Source: Nitrospira sp. SB0662_bin_26 (GTDB taxonomy: Bacteria; Nitrospirota; Nitrospiria; Nitrospirales; UBA8639). From it: 34,791 bases of DNA. Under the pieces are notes generated by a model, which searched no databases, was not told the origin of the DNA, and was given only the letters and a program-made list of their open reading frames with translations. Made by a program: the position numbers and the translations under genes. The stretch is from the NCBI GenBank assembly GCA_009840285.1, contig VXOF01000057.1, forward strand, positions 1-34,791, read 5' to 3'. This document shows, piece by piece, positions 24,408 through 32,797 of this stretch; position 1 is the stretch's first letter, and each line of letters begins with the position of its first letter.

Positions 24408-25296
24408 AACCCGCGTCACGTTAAGACGTTCAGGCTGCCGGGTCTTGCAGTTTGGAACCGCCGTTGCGCTTGTGTTTCTCAGTGTCTGTCAGGCGCAAGG
24501 TCTAACCGGTGATGAACGTGCCGGTGGCGCTAAACGCGGGGCGGCAGCAGGCCACCAAACCGCCGGGACGTTTGATCGCCTGGCAGGGGAATACCGGGGC
24601 ACGTCCGATGGCGACGCGTTTGTCGTCTGGGTCGATGTGTCACCCGCAATCGAGGAGGGCCAGCAGGCTGCCCTGCTTCTTTTTCGGGAACAGGACAGAC
24701 CGCAGTTGGAAGCCTACGTCAAACAGATCATTGCCAACCCCGCCGACTATTACCGCCCGGTCTGCGAACGAACCGGGTCTGACGAACGAAAAGGCCGCCT
24801 CAATGATTTGTACAGGGTGTGGAATACGCAGGGTGGGCTGATTCTCTTGCACGATTTTCAAGAAGTTCGCTTGCCTCCGGATTGGGAGGAGATAGAAGGT
24901 GGGGATTACCCTCCGTATTTGCGCAATCAGGAATATATTGTCTGGCAAGAGCAGGAATACGCGATCAGGAGAATCCGCCGTTCCGCCGGGACGGGAGCCC
25001 TCCAGAGCGTGCAGTTGACGCAAACCGGATTCTTTCAGAATTTCTTCGATAATCCGGTGATCAACGTGACAAGGGTGGACAACGCGACGCCGGCATACAA
25101 ATTGCTGGGCTCGTATCTTAAGGCCAAATTTGTCGCTTGGCAGGAACTCGATGCTCTGTTCGCACCGTTTCAGGGTGATACGACCTCACCCCCCGGCCTA
25201 TCGGAAGCCTGCGCACTCCTGAGGTCAAATGGAGGTCAAATGACGCGGTTTCGGAGCAAAAGTGATGCAGGAAGGTTCCAAAAAGATGTAAAATAG
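24382..25296 (+). CDS. Secreted protein of unknown function
   Basis: I do not recognise this 304-residue protein. A hydrophobic stretch at about residues 23-36 (FGTAVALVFLSVCQAQG) looks like a signal peptide, preceded by a basic segment; the cysteine does not sit in a good lipobox. The mature part has aromatic-rich, beta-type sequence such as RLAGEYRGTSDGDAFVVWVDV and NQEYIVWQEQEYAIRRI, with a LAGEYRG-like start that recalls lipocalin-type or CpcT-like folds. That resemblance is weak. It overlaps engB by 26 bases. The stop lies inside a run of phased A-tracts. Function is unknown. Confidence 0.7.
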   Translation: MNRGAPPAETRVTLRRSGCRVLQFGTAVALVFLSVCQAQGLTGDERAGGAKRGAAAGHQTAGTFDRLAGEYRGTSDGDAFVVWVDVSPAIEEGQQAALLLFREQDRPQLEAYVKQIIANPADYYRPVCERTGSDERKGRLNDLYRVWNTQGGLILLHDFQEVRLPPDWEEIEGGDYPPYLRNQEYIVWQEQEYAIRRIRRSAGTGALQSVQLTQTGFFQNFFDNPVINVTRVDNATPAYKLLGSYLKAKFVAWQELDALFAPFQGDTTSPPGLSEACALLRSNGGQMTRFRSKSDAGRFQKDVK

Positions 25297-25357
25297 CGCC
25301 AAAAGTGCGCTAAAATACAGTAAAATAGCTCCAAAAATATACCAAATAGCATCTAAA
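25280..25357. other. Helically phased A-tracts (predicted intrinsically bent DNA)
   Basis: Eight A-runs of 3-5 bases have centres at about 25282, 25291.5, 25302.5, 25313.5, 25323.5, 25335, 25345 and 25356. The mean spacing is 10.6 bases, one turn of B-DNA. Six of them have at least four A's. The sequence contains the near-direct repeat GTAAAATAGCGCCAAAA / GTAAAATAGCTCCAAAA, 32 bases apart. A block phased this way should be strongly curved. It covers the 3' end of the secreted-protein gene and the convergent gap before the parvulin gene. Confidence 0.7.
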
Positions 25358-25436
25358 CGGCACCTAATGAGTACTTTCCACGGAAATCAAGAAAAAAGGA
25401 GACGTTCCTTGTCGCACGGGCCTTTTTCTCATCCCG

Positions 25437-25480
25437 GACGACGCACGATTGCTCGAACCGGCGAGTGTGCGAGGCGTCGG
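25437..25480. other. Imperfect hairpin between convergent genes
   Basis: The arms CGACGCAC and GTGCG...CGTCG, with an inner CTCG/CGAG, form an imperfect stem between the two convergent stop codons. There is no adjacent T-run in either direction, so terminator function is weakly supported. Confidence 0.35.
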
Positions 25481-25487
25481 AGGGACT

Positions 25488-26525
25488 TTAAAACCGGATT
25501 TCGATGTAGGCTCGGTCTTTCAGCAATGACATCCACTTGTCATGGGATTTCTGGATTTTCTCTTGAAACAACCGGTTCCCAATCGCTTCTTTCACTTTCT
25601 CAAACGGTTGCGTGATTCCCGGCCGGTTCTCTTCGAGCCGGAGAATGTGGATCCCTTTTTCCGTTTCAATCAAGGGGCTGACCTCCCCCGGGCTGAGTTT
25701 GTCCAAGGCTTCGCCCAACGGGGCCAGGAGTTCGTCTTTCGTGACGAAACCCAGATCGCCCCCCACCACGCTCTCTGAGCCATCGGAAAACAGTTCAGCC
25801 AACTGCTCGAAACTCCTGCCCTCCTCGAGCTGACCCATAAGAACTTCCGCCCGAGCTTTCAGTGTCTCCCGATTTTCATCCAGCTTCGGGATCAGGAGAA
25901 TCTGCCGGATGTGGTGTGTGCCGGGAGACGTAAAGCGCTGTTGCTGCTCTTTAAAGTAGGCGAGAACCTCTTCAGGTACGACGACGATTCCTCGACGAAC
26001 CTCGATATCCCTGATTCGGCGGGCCATCATTTCTTCGCGAAGGACGGCCTTTGATTGAGTGGCCGCCGGCGGGAACCCACCGGGGTTTCTGCGCGTCTGT
26101 TCCCAGGCTTGGTCCACCTCTTCATCGCTGACCGTAATTTGTTTGGCCTTGGCCTCCTGGACCAGGAGCTTTCGTTCGATCAACAGATTCAAGACTTCAA
26201 GGCGTTTCTGAGAGAGGCGCGCCTTGAGTTCGTCGCCTTCATAACGAGCTTTCAAGCGAAAGAATTCATCTCCCATTTCCGTTTGAAGTTCTGAAACCGT
26301 AATGATCTCCGTATTGACGATAGCGGCAATCCCATCAGTTAACGCTTTACCATCGCCGCTTGTCCCCGACCCGATCGGGGATCCAGCAGGGGATTGGGCG
26401 GACACAACGGGAACAAGACACGTGATCACCCAGAAGGCCATGAGCAGTAAGGTCGTTGTCCCGAACGTGCGCCGGCATGGCGAGTAACGGGAAGACGAAT
26501 TGTGTCGGTGATGGTCGTGCATCAT
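25488..26525 (-). CDS. SurA-like periplasmic peptidyl-prolyl isomerase (parvulin)
   Basis: The 345-residue protein has a signal peptide (hydrophobic residues about 23-42, likely cut after VSA). A SurA N-terminal-type chaperone domain starts at IAAIVNTEIITVSELQ. One parvulin domain follows (HIRQILL ... SDGSESVVGGDLGF ... GEVSPLIETEKGIHILRLEE). It would fold or escort outer-membrane proteins, with cis-trans proline isomerisation. The frame stays open far upstream, but the ATG at 26525 overlaps the mfd stop (ATGATGA) and precedes the signal peptide. Residues 47-55 are encoded by a palindromic dispersed repeat just after the cleavage site. mfd and this gene form an operon. Confidence 0.9.
   Translation of the reverse strand: MMHDHHRHNSSSRYSPCRRTFGTTTLLLMAFWVITCLVPVVSAQSPAGSPIGSGTSGDGKALTDGIAAIVNTEIITVSELQTEMGDEFFRLKARYEGDELKARLSQKRLEVLNLLIERKLLVQEAKAKQITVSDEEVDQAWEQTRRNPGGFPPAATQSKAVLREEMMARRIRDIEVRRGIVVVPEEVLAYFKEQQQRFTSPGTHHIRQILLIPKLDENRETLKARAEVLMGQLEEGRSFEQLAELFSDGSESVVGGDLGFVTKDELLAPLGEALDKLSPGEVSPLIETEKGIHILRLEENRPGITQPFEKVKEAIGNRLFQEKIQKSHDKWMSLLKDRAYIEIRF
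26362..26386. repeat. GTCCCCGACCCGATCGGGGATCCAG repeat inside the parvulin gene
   Basis: This is a palindromic repeat of the same class as those at 21126 and 21883. It is in frame and encodes Gly/Ser/Pro-rich residues at the start of the mature protein. This linker position tolerates insertions. Confidence 0.55.
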
Positions 26526-29500
26526 GAGAGTGAAGGCATCAAGGTATCCGAAGAAGCATCCAACAGGCCATTCAACATCGTCGTCAGGGCCGAGACCACT
26601 GCCGGCCAGTCGTCGAGGTCCATGGGTACGGCAAAGGAGACGGACGAGAGAAATCGGAGCCGGCCTTCCGAGTACTGCATGAGCCAATCGAGACTCTCCT
26701 GCGCAATCGTGGCGTTGGAGGCAAAGGTCACAGTCACGGTGCCATTTGCAACGTCCAACGACTCCACCTTCAGCTTCTTGGCGAGCAGGCGAATCTGCAT
26801 CACCTCAAACAACTGCTCCACGGGTTCGGGCGGCGTTCCATACCGATCCTGTGTCTCCCCGTGCAGAAGCGCCAGATCGCCGACCTTCTGGCTGGCCGAG
26901 AGCCGTTTATACAAAGACAGGCGTTGATGGCCGTCCTCCACGTAATCGTCGGGGATGAAGGCCGACACGGGCACGTGCAACGTCGGCTCGATCTCTTCCT
27001 CCACGGGTTCACCTTGCCGCTGTTGCACGGCTTGTTCCACCATCTGCATATACAGATCAAAGCCCACCGCGGCAATGTTGCCGGACTGTTGTTTGCCCAG
27101 GAGGTTGCCGGCACCGCGAATTTCCAGGTCCGCGGCGGCAATGCGAAACCCCGACCCCAAGTCCGCAAATTCCTGAATGGCCAGCAGCCGTCGTTGGGCA
27201 TCGGTGCCCAGGATCTCTTCATTGGGGAAAAAGAAATAGGCATACGCCTGATCGCCGGCGCGCCCCACTCGTCCCCGCAGTTGATAGAGTTGCGCCAGGC
27301 CGAAGGTATCCGCCCGATCCACGAGGATGGTATTGGCGCGTGGCACGTCCAGCCCCGATTGAATGATCGAAGTCGCAACCAGGATATCCGCCTCACCGTG
27401 AAAGAACTTGAGCATGACGCCTTCGAGCACGTGTTCGTTCATCTGCCCGTGCGCCATGACCAGCCGGGCTTCGGGTACGAGTTCGCGAAGCCAACCCGCG
27501 GTCCGCTCGATGGTTTCGACCCGGTTGTGCACATAGAACACTTGTCCCTGTCTCGCCAGTTCCCGGCGGATTGCCTCGCGGACCAGGTTGGGATTGAATC
27601 GGACGACCTGGGTGCGAATGGCCAGGCGGCCGGGCGGAGGCGTGTCGATCACCGACAGGTCCCGGACTCCGGAAAAGGCCATTTGCAGCGTGCGCGGGAT
27701 GGGAGTCGCCGTGAGCGTCAACACGTCCACCTGCGTGCGCAGTTGTTTCAAGCGTTCCTTATGACGAACGCCGAACCATTGCTCTTCGTCGATAATGACC
27801 AGACCAAGGTTTTTGAAGCGCACGTTCTTGTGAAGGAGCCGGTGGGTACCGATAACGATGTCCACGACCCCGGAGGCAAGGTCGGACAACACTGCCTTGA
27901 CCTCTTTGGGGTTTTGAAACCGTGAGAGCGTCGCCACGTGAATGGGAAACGGCGCGAAGCGGCGCGTAAACGTTTCCGAATGTTGCTGCGCCAGCAGGGT
28001 GGTGGGCACCAGCACCGCCACCTGCCGGTTATCCTGGACGGCCTGGAACGCCGCGCGCATCGCCACTTCAGTTTTCCCATACCCGACGTCTCCACATACG
28101 AGCCGGTCCATGGGTTTGGGTAGCAGGAGATCCCGTTGAATGTCGTCGATCGCTTTGATCTGGTCAGGGGTTTCTTCATAGTCGAACGCCGCGTCGAATT
28201 CATGGGACAGGGAGCTATCCTGCTGGTACGGTTGGCGACTGACGACTTCCCGGTTGGCATACAACTCGACGAGTTCGTCGGTCATGTCCTCGATGGCTTT
28301 CTTGACGCGCGCCTTGGTCTTGGCCCACGCGGCGCCTCCCAATTTGTCGAGCGTCGGAGCCACGTGGTCGCTGCCCCGAAATTTCTGAACCTGGTTCAAA
28401 CGGTCCAGCGGCACGTAGAGCGTGTCCCGTCCGGCGAATTCCAGGATGAGATAGTCGCTCTCAAAGCCCTGCACGGAGAGTCGCCGGAGCCCCTTGTACC
28501 GGCTGATACCATGCTGCACGTGGACCACGTAGTCACCGGAGTTCAAATCCTCCAACGAGGAGAGAAAGGTCGCGGTCTTGCTCTTGGGCTGGGGGCGATG
28601 CCGGGAAATCTTGGCGAACACGTCGTCTTCGGTAATCACGGCGAACGGCAATGACGGCGCCACAAACCCCGATGAAAGAAACCCTTGCAGAATACAGAAC
28701 GGCAAGCGTGCCGAAAGATCGAAACCGTGCGAGAGGGGGTTGTGTTCCGTCGCGGCCGCATGGTGTTCGGCAAACAGCCCCGACAAGCGCCCGACTTGTC
28801 CGGAGGATCGGACCACGACCATCACCGGCCCGTCACGGCGAAGCCGTTCCAGGATCGTCAGGGTCTCGGTAAAGGACGTTCCGCGGAGCCCCAAGCCCAC
28901 GCTCTTGGCCGACTGGAGCGGAAGGTCGATGACTGGGGCCCACGCACCGTCGGGGGGCGTGACCACGTCAAACGCCAGAACTGGTCCATCGGTAAGGAAC
29001 GACAGGAACTCATCCCATCCGGCGGCCTGTTGAGCGGGACCCGGATACGGAACTTCGGGATTCGACGTGTCGTGTTCTTCCCATGCCGTGTGCAAGCGTT
29101 CTTCCCACTCTCGTGCGTGCCGCGCCAGGGTGACGGGACGATCCATAACCACGAAAGGCGAAACCGGAAAGTAATCCAACAGGGTGGCCATGGACGGGTG
29201 GAAGTCCGGCAATCGCCACTCGGCGTCCGGCGGGATCTCGGCAAGCGAGTGGTCGGAATCGTCGGCCGGGAGCAGGTATTCCCTGGCGGGCAGGAGCACC
29301 GCTGAGAGTACGGACTCGGTGGATTCCTGCGTGCCCGGATCGAACTGCCGGGTGGACTCCACGGTATCGCCCAAAAACTCGATCCGATAGGGCTCGTCCG
29401 CACCGGTCGAAAAGATATCGATTATGCCCCCGCGAACGCTGAATTCTCCGGGAATATCCACCACCGACACCCGTCGATACCCGGTCCGCAGCAAATGACG

Positions 29501-30016
29501 GAGCAGCGATTCCCGCTCAATCACGCTACCCGCTTTGAGGGTCAAACAGGAGTGCGCGAAGACGGATTCGGGAACCAGGTACTGCAAGGCCGCGGGCGGC
29601 GTCGTGATGACCACCGTGGGGCGATGGGTTTGAAGCTGAAACAAGGTCCGCATCCGTTGCGTGATGAGATCGATGGATGGGGCCCCGGCTTCATACGGGG
29701 CTTGGCCCCGGTCCGGGAAAAAAGCCAGAGATTCGGCAGGCAGGTTGAAGAAGTCAAAGAAAAACGCCATGTCTCGGCATAACGATTCCGCCTCATCTTG
29801 GGTTGGTGTCAGAATCAGCGAATGCTGGGGGATGATTTCTTCACGCGGCCGGGCAGAGGCAGAAGCCTCGGTATGCGGGGTCGTCAGCAGACTCAGGATG
29901 AACGCGAGGCCGGAGCCATGGGGCCCAAGCACCAAGGGTTGCGCTCCCGGCGTGGTCAAAGCCTCGAACACGGACGCCAGCAGTTGGTCGCAGGATGCCT
30001 GGAACGGGTTGTTCAT
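26522..30016 (-). CDS. mfd: Transcription-repair coupling factor Mfd
   Basis: Mfd removes RNA polymerase stalled at DNA damage and recruits UvrA. The 1164-residue protein has the UvrB-like N-terminal region. The RNA polymerase-interacting domain begins near residue 485 (LNSGDYVVHVQHGISRYKG). The RecG-like helicase has Walker A GDVGYGKTE near residue 640, DEEQ near 741, TATPIPRTLQ and RGRVGRA. The C-terminal regulatory domain is also present. The frame can be extended 35 codons to a TTG at 30121, but that part is encoded by repeat-like sequence. The ATG at 30016 fits the family start and length (E. coli 1148). The stop overlaps the parvulin start. No clear Shine-Dalgarno is seen. Confidence 0.96.
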   Translation of the reverse strand: MNNPFQASCDQLLASVFEALTTPGAQPLVLGPHGSGLAFILSLLTTPHTEASASARPREEIIPQHSLILTPTQDEAESLCRDMAFFFDFFNLPAESLAFFPDRGQAPYEAGAPSIDLITQRMRTLFQLQTHRPTVVITTPPAALQYLVPESVFAHSCLTLKAGSVIERESLLRHLLRTGYRRVSVVDIPGEFSVRGGIIDIFSTGADEPYRIEFLGDTVESTRQFDPGTQESTESVLSAVLLPAREYLLPADDSDHSLAEIPPDAEWRLPDFHPSMATLLDYFPVSPFVVMDRPVTLARHAREWEERLHTAWEEHDTSNPEVPYPGPAQQAAGWDEFLSFLTDGPVLAFDVVTPPDGAWAPVIDLPLQSAKSVGLGLRGTSFTETLTILERLRRDGPVMVVVRSSGQVGRLSGLFAEHHAAATEHNPLSHGFDLSARLPFCILQGFLSSGFVAPSLPFAVITEDDVFAKISRHRPQPKSKTATFLSSLEDLNSGDYVVHVQHGISRYKGLRRLSVQGFESDYLILEFAGRDTLYVPLDRLNQVQKFRGSDHVAPTLDKLGGAAWAKTKARVKKAIEDMTDELVELYANREVVSRQPYQQDSSLSHEFDAAFDYEETPDQIKAIDDIQRDLLLPKPMDRLVCGDVGYGKTEVAMRAAFQAVQDNRQVAVLVPTTLLAQQHSETFTRRFAPFPIHVATLSRFQNPKEVKAVLSDLASGVVDIVIGTHRLLHKNVRFKNLGLVIIDEEQWFGVRHKERLKQLRTQVDVLTLTATPIPRTLQMAFSGVRDLSVIDTPPPGRLAIRTQVVRFNPNLVREAIRRELARQGQVFYVHNRVETIERTAGWLRELVPEARLVMAHGQMNEHVLEGVMLKFFHGEADILVATSIIQSGLDVPRANTILVDRADTFGLAQLYQLRGRVGRAGDQAYAYFFFPNEEILGTDAQRRLLAIQEFADLGSGFRIAAADLEIRGAGNLLGKQQSGNIAAVGFDLYMQMVEQAVQQRQGEPVEEEIEPTLHVPVSAFIPDDYVEDGHQRLSLYKRLSASQKVGDLALLHGETQDRYGTPPEPVEQLFEVMQIRLLAKKLKVESLDVANGTVTVTFASNATIAQESLDWLMQYSEGRLRFLSSVSFAVPMDLDDWPAVVSALTTMLNGLLDASSDTLMPSLS

Positions 30017-30113
30017 GCTGAAAGTATCCGAATAGCTTTTCTTGAATCCTCGCGCCACCGTGGGTGAAGGACAGGGTGAGGAGCAGACAGCAGGCCGGAT
30101 TGGCGTCGCGGCA

Positions 30114-30290
30114 CCCGACAACTGAGTTGTGGGTACTCACGACCAACCCGCCCCCCAACGCCCGTGCCGCTTGGAGATACCGGATATGCCCGACGTGAAG
30201 CAAGTCGCAGCCCCCGTTGGTCAAGGCCCGCCACCTGGGCGTCGTGCTCGCTCTGCCGAGTCAGAAGGGGGATGAGTTCGTGTGCCCTAA
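30114..30290 (-). pseudogene. Remnant of a heptose-1-phosphate adenylyltransferase (RfaE2/HldE C-domain)
   Basis: On the minus strand, 30224 to about 30114 reads TNGGCDLLHVGHIRYLQAAR then ALGGGLVV. This matches the family start (TNGCFDLLHVGH-(V/I)RYLQAARALG-x-LVVG) including the HxGH nucleotidyltransferase motif. The preceding piece, AHELIPLLTRQ, resembles the usual leader of this family but lies in a different frame, so a frameshift separates them. The sequence loses similarity right after LVVS, where NSD-type residues should follow. It then runs into the mfd upstream region. It is a truncated, frameshifted remnant. An intact copy must be elsewhere if the cell makes heptose-containing LPS. 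Confidence 0.7.
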
Positions 30291-30501
30291 ACGATCTATG
30301 ATAACCCGTCTTTTGCGAAAATCCTAGTTCGTCAAGAAGGAAAGATTGGTGACTGGCTCGCCGTCTTCCGGATCGAGGAGCAAGGTGATCTTTACGTGTT
30401 CCTATGTTAGTCTTTCGTGCCTTGCCCAATGACATGAGTGTTCCAATCACATCAACCACGTTCGGGCTCATTCCGAAAAAGGGCACCGGGGTCGCATCGG
30501 C
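30291..30501. other. Gene-poor stretch before the SLC13 permease gene
   Basis: I see no convincing gene, RNA or strong promoter here. On the minus strand a short open piece (VKITLLLDPEDGEPVTNLSFLTN, frame-broken) looks protein-like but I cannot assign it. Together with the remnant at 30114-30290 this looks like a decaying gene region. The mfd leader and the permease promoter should also lie between 30017 and 30501. Confidence 0.4.
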
Positions 30502-31983
30502 ATGAAAACCGCAGACCGGTATGCTTGGGGAATGAGGCAACGGGTCGGCCTGTATGCGGCGCCGGTGCTGGCGCTCCTGGTGTATCTCAACCCGTTTTCC
30601 AGCCTGCCTCCGTCGGCTCATGTCCTCTCGGCCATTTTGGTGTGGGTTGTGGTCAGTTGGGCCACGGAAGCCATTCCCCTGGCCGTGACCTCACTGGTCG
30701 GTGCGGCACTGTGTATTGCCATGGGGTTGGGCTCGGCCAGAGAAGTGCTGGCGACGTTCGCCCACCCGATCATCTTTCTCTTTATCGGCAGTTTCTTTTT
30801 GGCCGAAGCGTTCGTGGTTCACGGGCTGGACCGTCGGTTTGCGGTCTGGTTGTTGTCCCGAAAGAGGATCACGGCCAGGCCGGTCCTGATGTTCGGCGCG
30901 ATGGGGTTCGCCACCGCCTTCCTGTCCATGTGGATCAGCAACACGGCGTCCGTGGCGATTATGGTGCCGATTGCACTTGGCCTGCTCTCGACCGTTCGCG
31001 GATCGAGGGAAGAGTCCGGGTCCCATGAGCCCGGCGTGCTTCTGTTATTGGCCTATGGCTCGGCGGCCGGGGGCATTGCGACGATGATCGGCACGCCGCC
31101 GAATATCATCGGCGTAGGGCTGCTTTCGCAACAAGCCGGCATTGATATCGCGTTTTTCGATTGGATGGCCATCGGGCTTCCGTTGGCCGTCGTGCTCTGG
31201 TTGGGTATTGCTGCGATTCTCTTTTGGCTGCATCCGCTGCCCACAACGTTCCCGGACCTGGGCGAGCATCTTCGGAATCTTCGCCGGCGGGAGGAACCGT
31301 GGACGCGCGGCCAAAAGAATACCTGTTTCGCGTTGATCCTGGCTATCGCGTGTTGGATTGGACCGGGGGTATTGGGGATCGTGTTGGGACGAGATTCCGA
31401 TGTGGTGACGTTCATCAATGCCCGTCTTCCCAAGGAAATGGTCCCGATTTTCGCCGCGGGGCTGCTGTTTGTGCTGCCCCTCAATTTCAAGGCCGGGGAA
31501 TTCACGTTGAGCTGGAGCCAGGCGGCGAACATCAACTGGGGCACGATCCTGTTGTTCGGCGGCGGCTTGACGTTTGGCCATCTGATGGTGCAAACGCACT
31601 TGGCCGAGATCATTGGAGAAGGTCTGGTAGCGCTCTTCGGGAGCAATACGTTGTGGACGTTAACGGCCGTTTCCATCGGCACGGCGCTGGTGATCACGGA
31701 GATTGTCTCAAATACCGCGTCGACGAGCATGCTCGTTCCCGTGGTGATTTCCATCGCCACCGCGGCCGGGGTTTCTCCCGTTCCACCGACGCTGGGGATT
31801 TGTTTGGGGGCCAGCCTCGCGTTTATGATGCCGGTCGCGACCGCGCCGAATGCGATTGTCTACGGCACGGGATTCATCCCGCTTCCGAATATGCTGAGAG
31901 CCGGGGTGTTCTTGAATATCATCGGAGCTGTCCTCGTCTGGCTGACCCTCCGCCTCCTGTGTCCGTTGATGGGATTCGCGTGA
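30502..31983 (+). CDS. SLC13/DASS-family anion permease
   Basis: The 493-residue, highly hydrophobic protein has about 12 predicted membrane segments. It has the two inverted-repeat signature motifs of the divalent anion:sodium symporter family: SNTASVAIMV (SNT at 146-148) and SNTASTSMLVPVV (SNT at 403-405). Near each are the expected prolines, including IGTPPNIIG and the VATAPNAIVYGTG loop. Substrates in the family are dicarboxylates, citrate, sulfate and others. The sequence alone does not decide which, and sodium coupling is inferred. The ATG at 30502 lacks a clear ribosome-binding site; an internal ATG at 30532 is the alternative. The Fis-type regulator gene follows 40 bases later. Confidence 0.9.
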   Translation: MKTADRYAWGMRQRVGLYAAPVLALLVYLNPFSSLPPSAHVLSAILVWVVVSWATEAIPLAVTSLVGAALCIAMGLGSAREVLATFAHPIIFLFIGSFFLAEAFVVHGLDRRFAVWLLSRKRITARPVLMFGAMGFATAFLSMWISNTASVAIMVPIALGLLSTVRGSREESGSHEPGVLLLLAYGSAAGGIATMIGTPPNIIGVGLLSQQAGIDIAFFDWMAIGLPLAVVLWLGIAAILFWLHPLPTTFPDLGEHLRNLRRREEPWTRGQKNTCFALILAIACWIGPGVLGIVLGRDSDVVTFINARLPKEMVPIFAAGLLFVLPLNFKAGEFTLSWSQAANINWGTILLFGGGLTFGHLMVQTHLAEIIGEGLVALFGSNTLWTLTAVSIGTALVITEIVSNTASTSMLVPVVISIATAAGVSPVPPTLGICLGASLAFMMPVATAPNAIVYGTGFIPLPNMLRAGVFLNIIGAVLVWLTLRLLCPLMGFA

Positions 31984-32023
31984 ACGAGAACCCGGCAAGC
32001 CACTTCTTCGAAGAGTAAAGACC

Positions 32024-32614
32024 GTGTCGCGAGTCAAGCATATTGTCGTGGTGGGCGATTCGGCAGGGAAGTCTTTCCAGCTCCGGCGGGATGGGGCAGG
32101 CGTTCGCGTGGTGGTGGTGGAGAATTTCCAGCAAGTCAAACGAGAGGCCCAAAAAGCACCGATCGATGGATTGGTGCTTTCTGAAAAGACAGCGAAGGAA
32201 GGACTCGGTGACCTGCCGGACGTCATCGACGTATCCAAGACCTTGATCATCTCGGGGCCGCCTTCCTTTCCGGCAGCTTTGGATACCATGAAATGGCTTC
32301 TCGGCAAGGGTGATGGGAGGGGAGCCAAGCGCGGATTACAGGAATTCCCGGGTCTGACTCTTGAAGATTACGTCGAGTTGAAATTCGGCGAGTTCGTTCA
32401 CACCATGAAGGTGAGTTCGGCCAAGGGTTTGCACGAGACCCTCATCCAGGCGGTGGAGCGACCGTTGATCCAACATGCCCTTCATGAAACGAACGGGAAT
32501 CAGATTCAAGCCGCGAAGCTTCTGGGCATGAATCGCAATACCCTGCGCAAGAAAATCACGGAATACCACATCCCCGTCACCCGCCGTTCCCGCCAACAAG
32601 CTGAACCCTCCTAG
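32024..32614 (+). CDS. Fis-type helix-turn-helix regulator with a degenerate receiver-like N-domain
   Basis: The 196-residue protein has a C-terminal Fis-type DNA-binding domain at about residues 135-185 (ERPLIQHALHETNGNQIQAAKLLGMNRNTLRKKI), as in the tails of NtrC-like regulators. The N-terminal 90 residues have the alternating strand/helix pattern of a receiver (HIVVVGD...VRVVVVENFQQVKREAQKAPIDGLVLSEK...KTLIISG). They lack a recognisable phospho-accepting Asp at the end of strand 3 (DGLVLSE), and there is no AAA+ domain. The start is GTG. It lies directly downstream of the permease gene and may regulate it or the nearby tRNA-thrS region; that is inference. Confidence 0.8.
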   Translation: MSRVKHIVVVGDSAGKSFQLRRDGAGVRVVVVENFQQVKREAQKAPIDGLVLSEKTAKEGLGDLPDVIDVSKTLIISGPPSFPAALDTMKWLLGKGDGRGAKRGLQEFPGLTLEDYVELKFGEFVHTMKVSSAKGLHETLIQAVERPLIQHALHETNGNQIQAAKLLGMNRNTLRKKITEYHIPVTRRSRQQAEPS

Positions 32615-32634
32615 TCCGGAAAACCGCTGATTTC

Positions 32635-32664
32635 TTGACAGGAGAAGAGAGGCTCCTCTAGCAT
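32635..32664 (+). promoter_or_regulatory. Promoter of tRNA-Val
   Basis: A perfect -35 TTGACA (32635-32640), an 18-base spacer and TAGCAT (32659-32664, four of six matches) lie 14 bases before the tRNA. The strong -35 with a weaker -10 is acceptable for a stable RNA promoter. Confidence 0.65.
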
Positions 32665-32678
32665 ATTCTGTTTGTGAT

Positions 32679-32753
32679 AGGCGCGTAGCTCAGGGGGAGA
32701 GCGCTACCTTGACACGGTAGAGGTCGGCGGTTCAATACCGCCCGCGCCTACCA
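32679..32753 (+). tRNA. tRNA-Val (anticodon GAC)
   Basis: The 75-base cloverleaf folds fully. The acceptor stem is AGGCGCG with CGCGCCT, the D stem is GCTC/GAGC, and the anticodon stem is CTACC/GGTAG with loop TTGACAC (anticodon GAC). The variable loop is AGGTC, and the T stem is GGCGG/CCGCC with loop TTCAATA. The discriminator is A and the CCA end is encoded. The anticodon reads GUC and GUU valine codons. The first pair is A1-U72, less common than G1-C72. Confidence 0.95.
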
Positions 32754-32785
32754 CCCTCATCCTTCGGGAGAGGGCTGATGATGGG
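32751..32785. repeat. GC-rich repeat between tRNA-Val and thrS
   Basis: CCACCCTCATCCTTCGGGAGAGGGCTGATG belongs to the same CCCTCAxCCT / GGGAGAGGG repeat pattern seen in mnmE. It begins inside the CCA end of the tRNA and may form a weak stem. It also supplies the GGGAG used before thrS. Confidence 0.45.
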
Positions 32786-32797
32786 AGTTTGAGACGC

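Noticed and set aside
25437..25480. Intrinsic terminator between the convergent secreted-protein and parvulin genes
   Set aside because: A stem exists but there is no T-run on either side; listed only as a hairpin.
26861..27925. Long plus-strand open frame (354 codons) inside mfd
   Set aside because: It is a shadow of mfd helicase codons, has no recognisable domain, and has no ribosome-binding site.
30017..30121. N-terminal extension of mfd by 35 codons from a TTG
   Set aside because: The sequence is repeat-like and unlike Mfd N-termini; the ATG at 30016 gives the family length.
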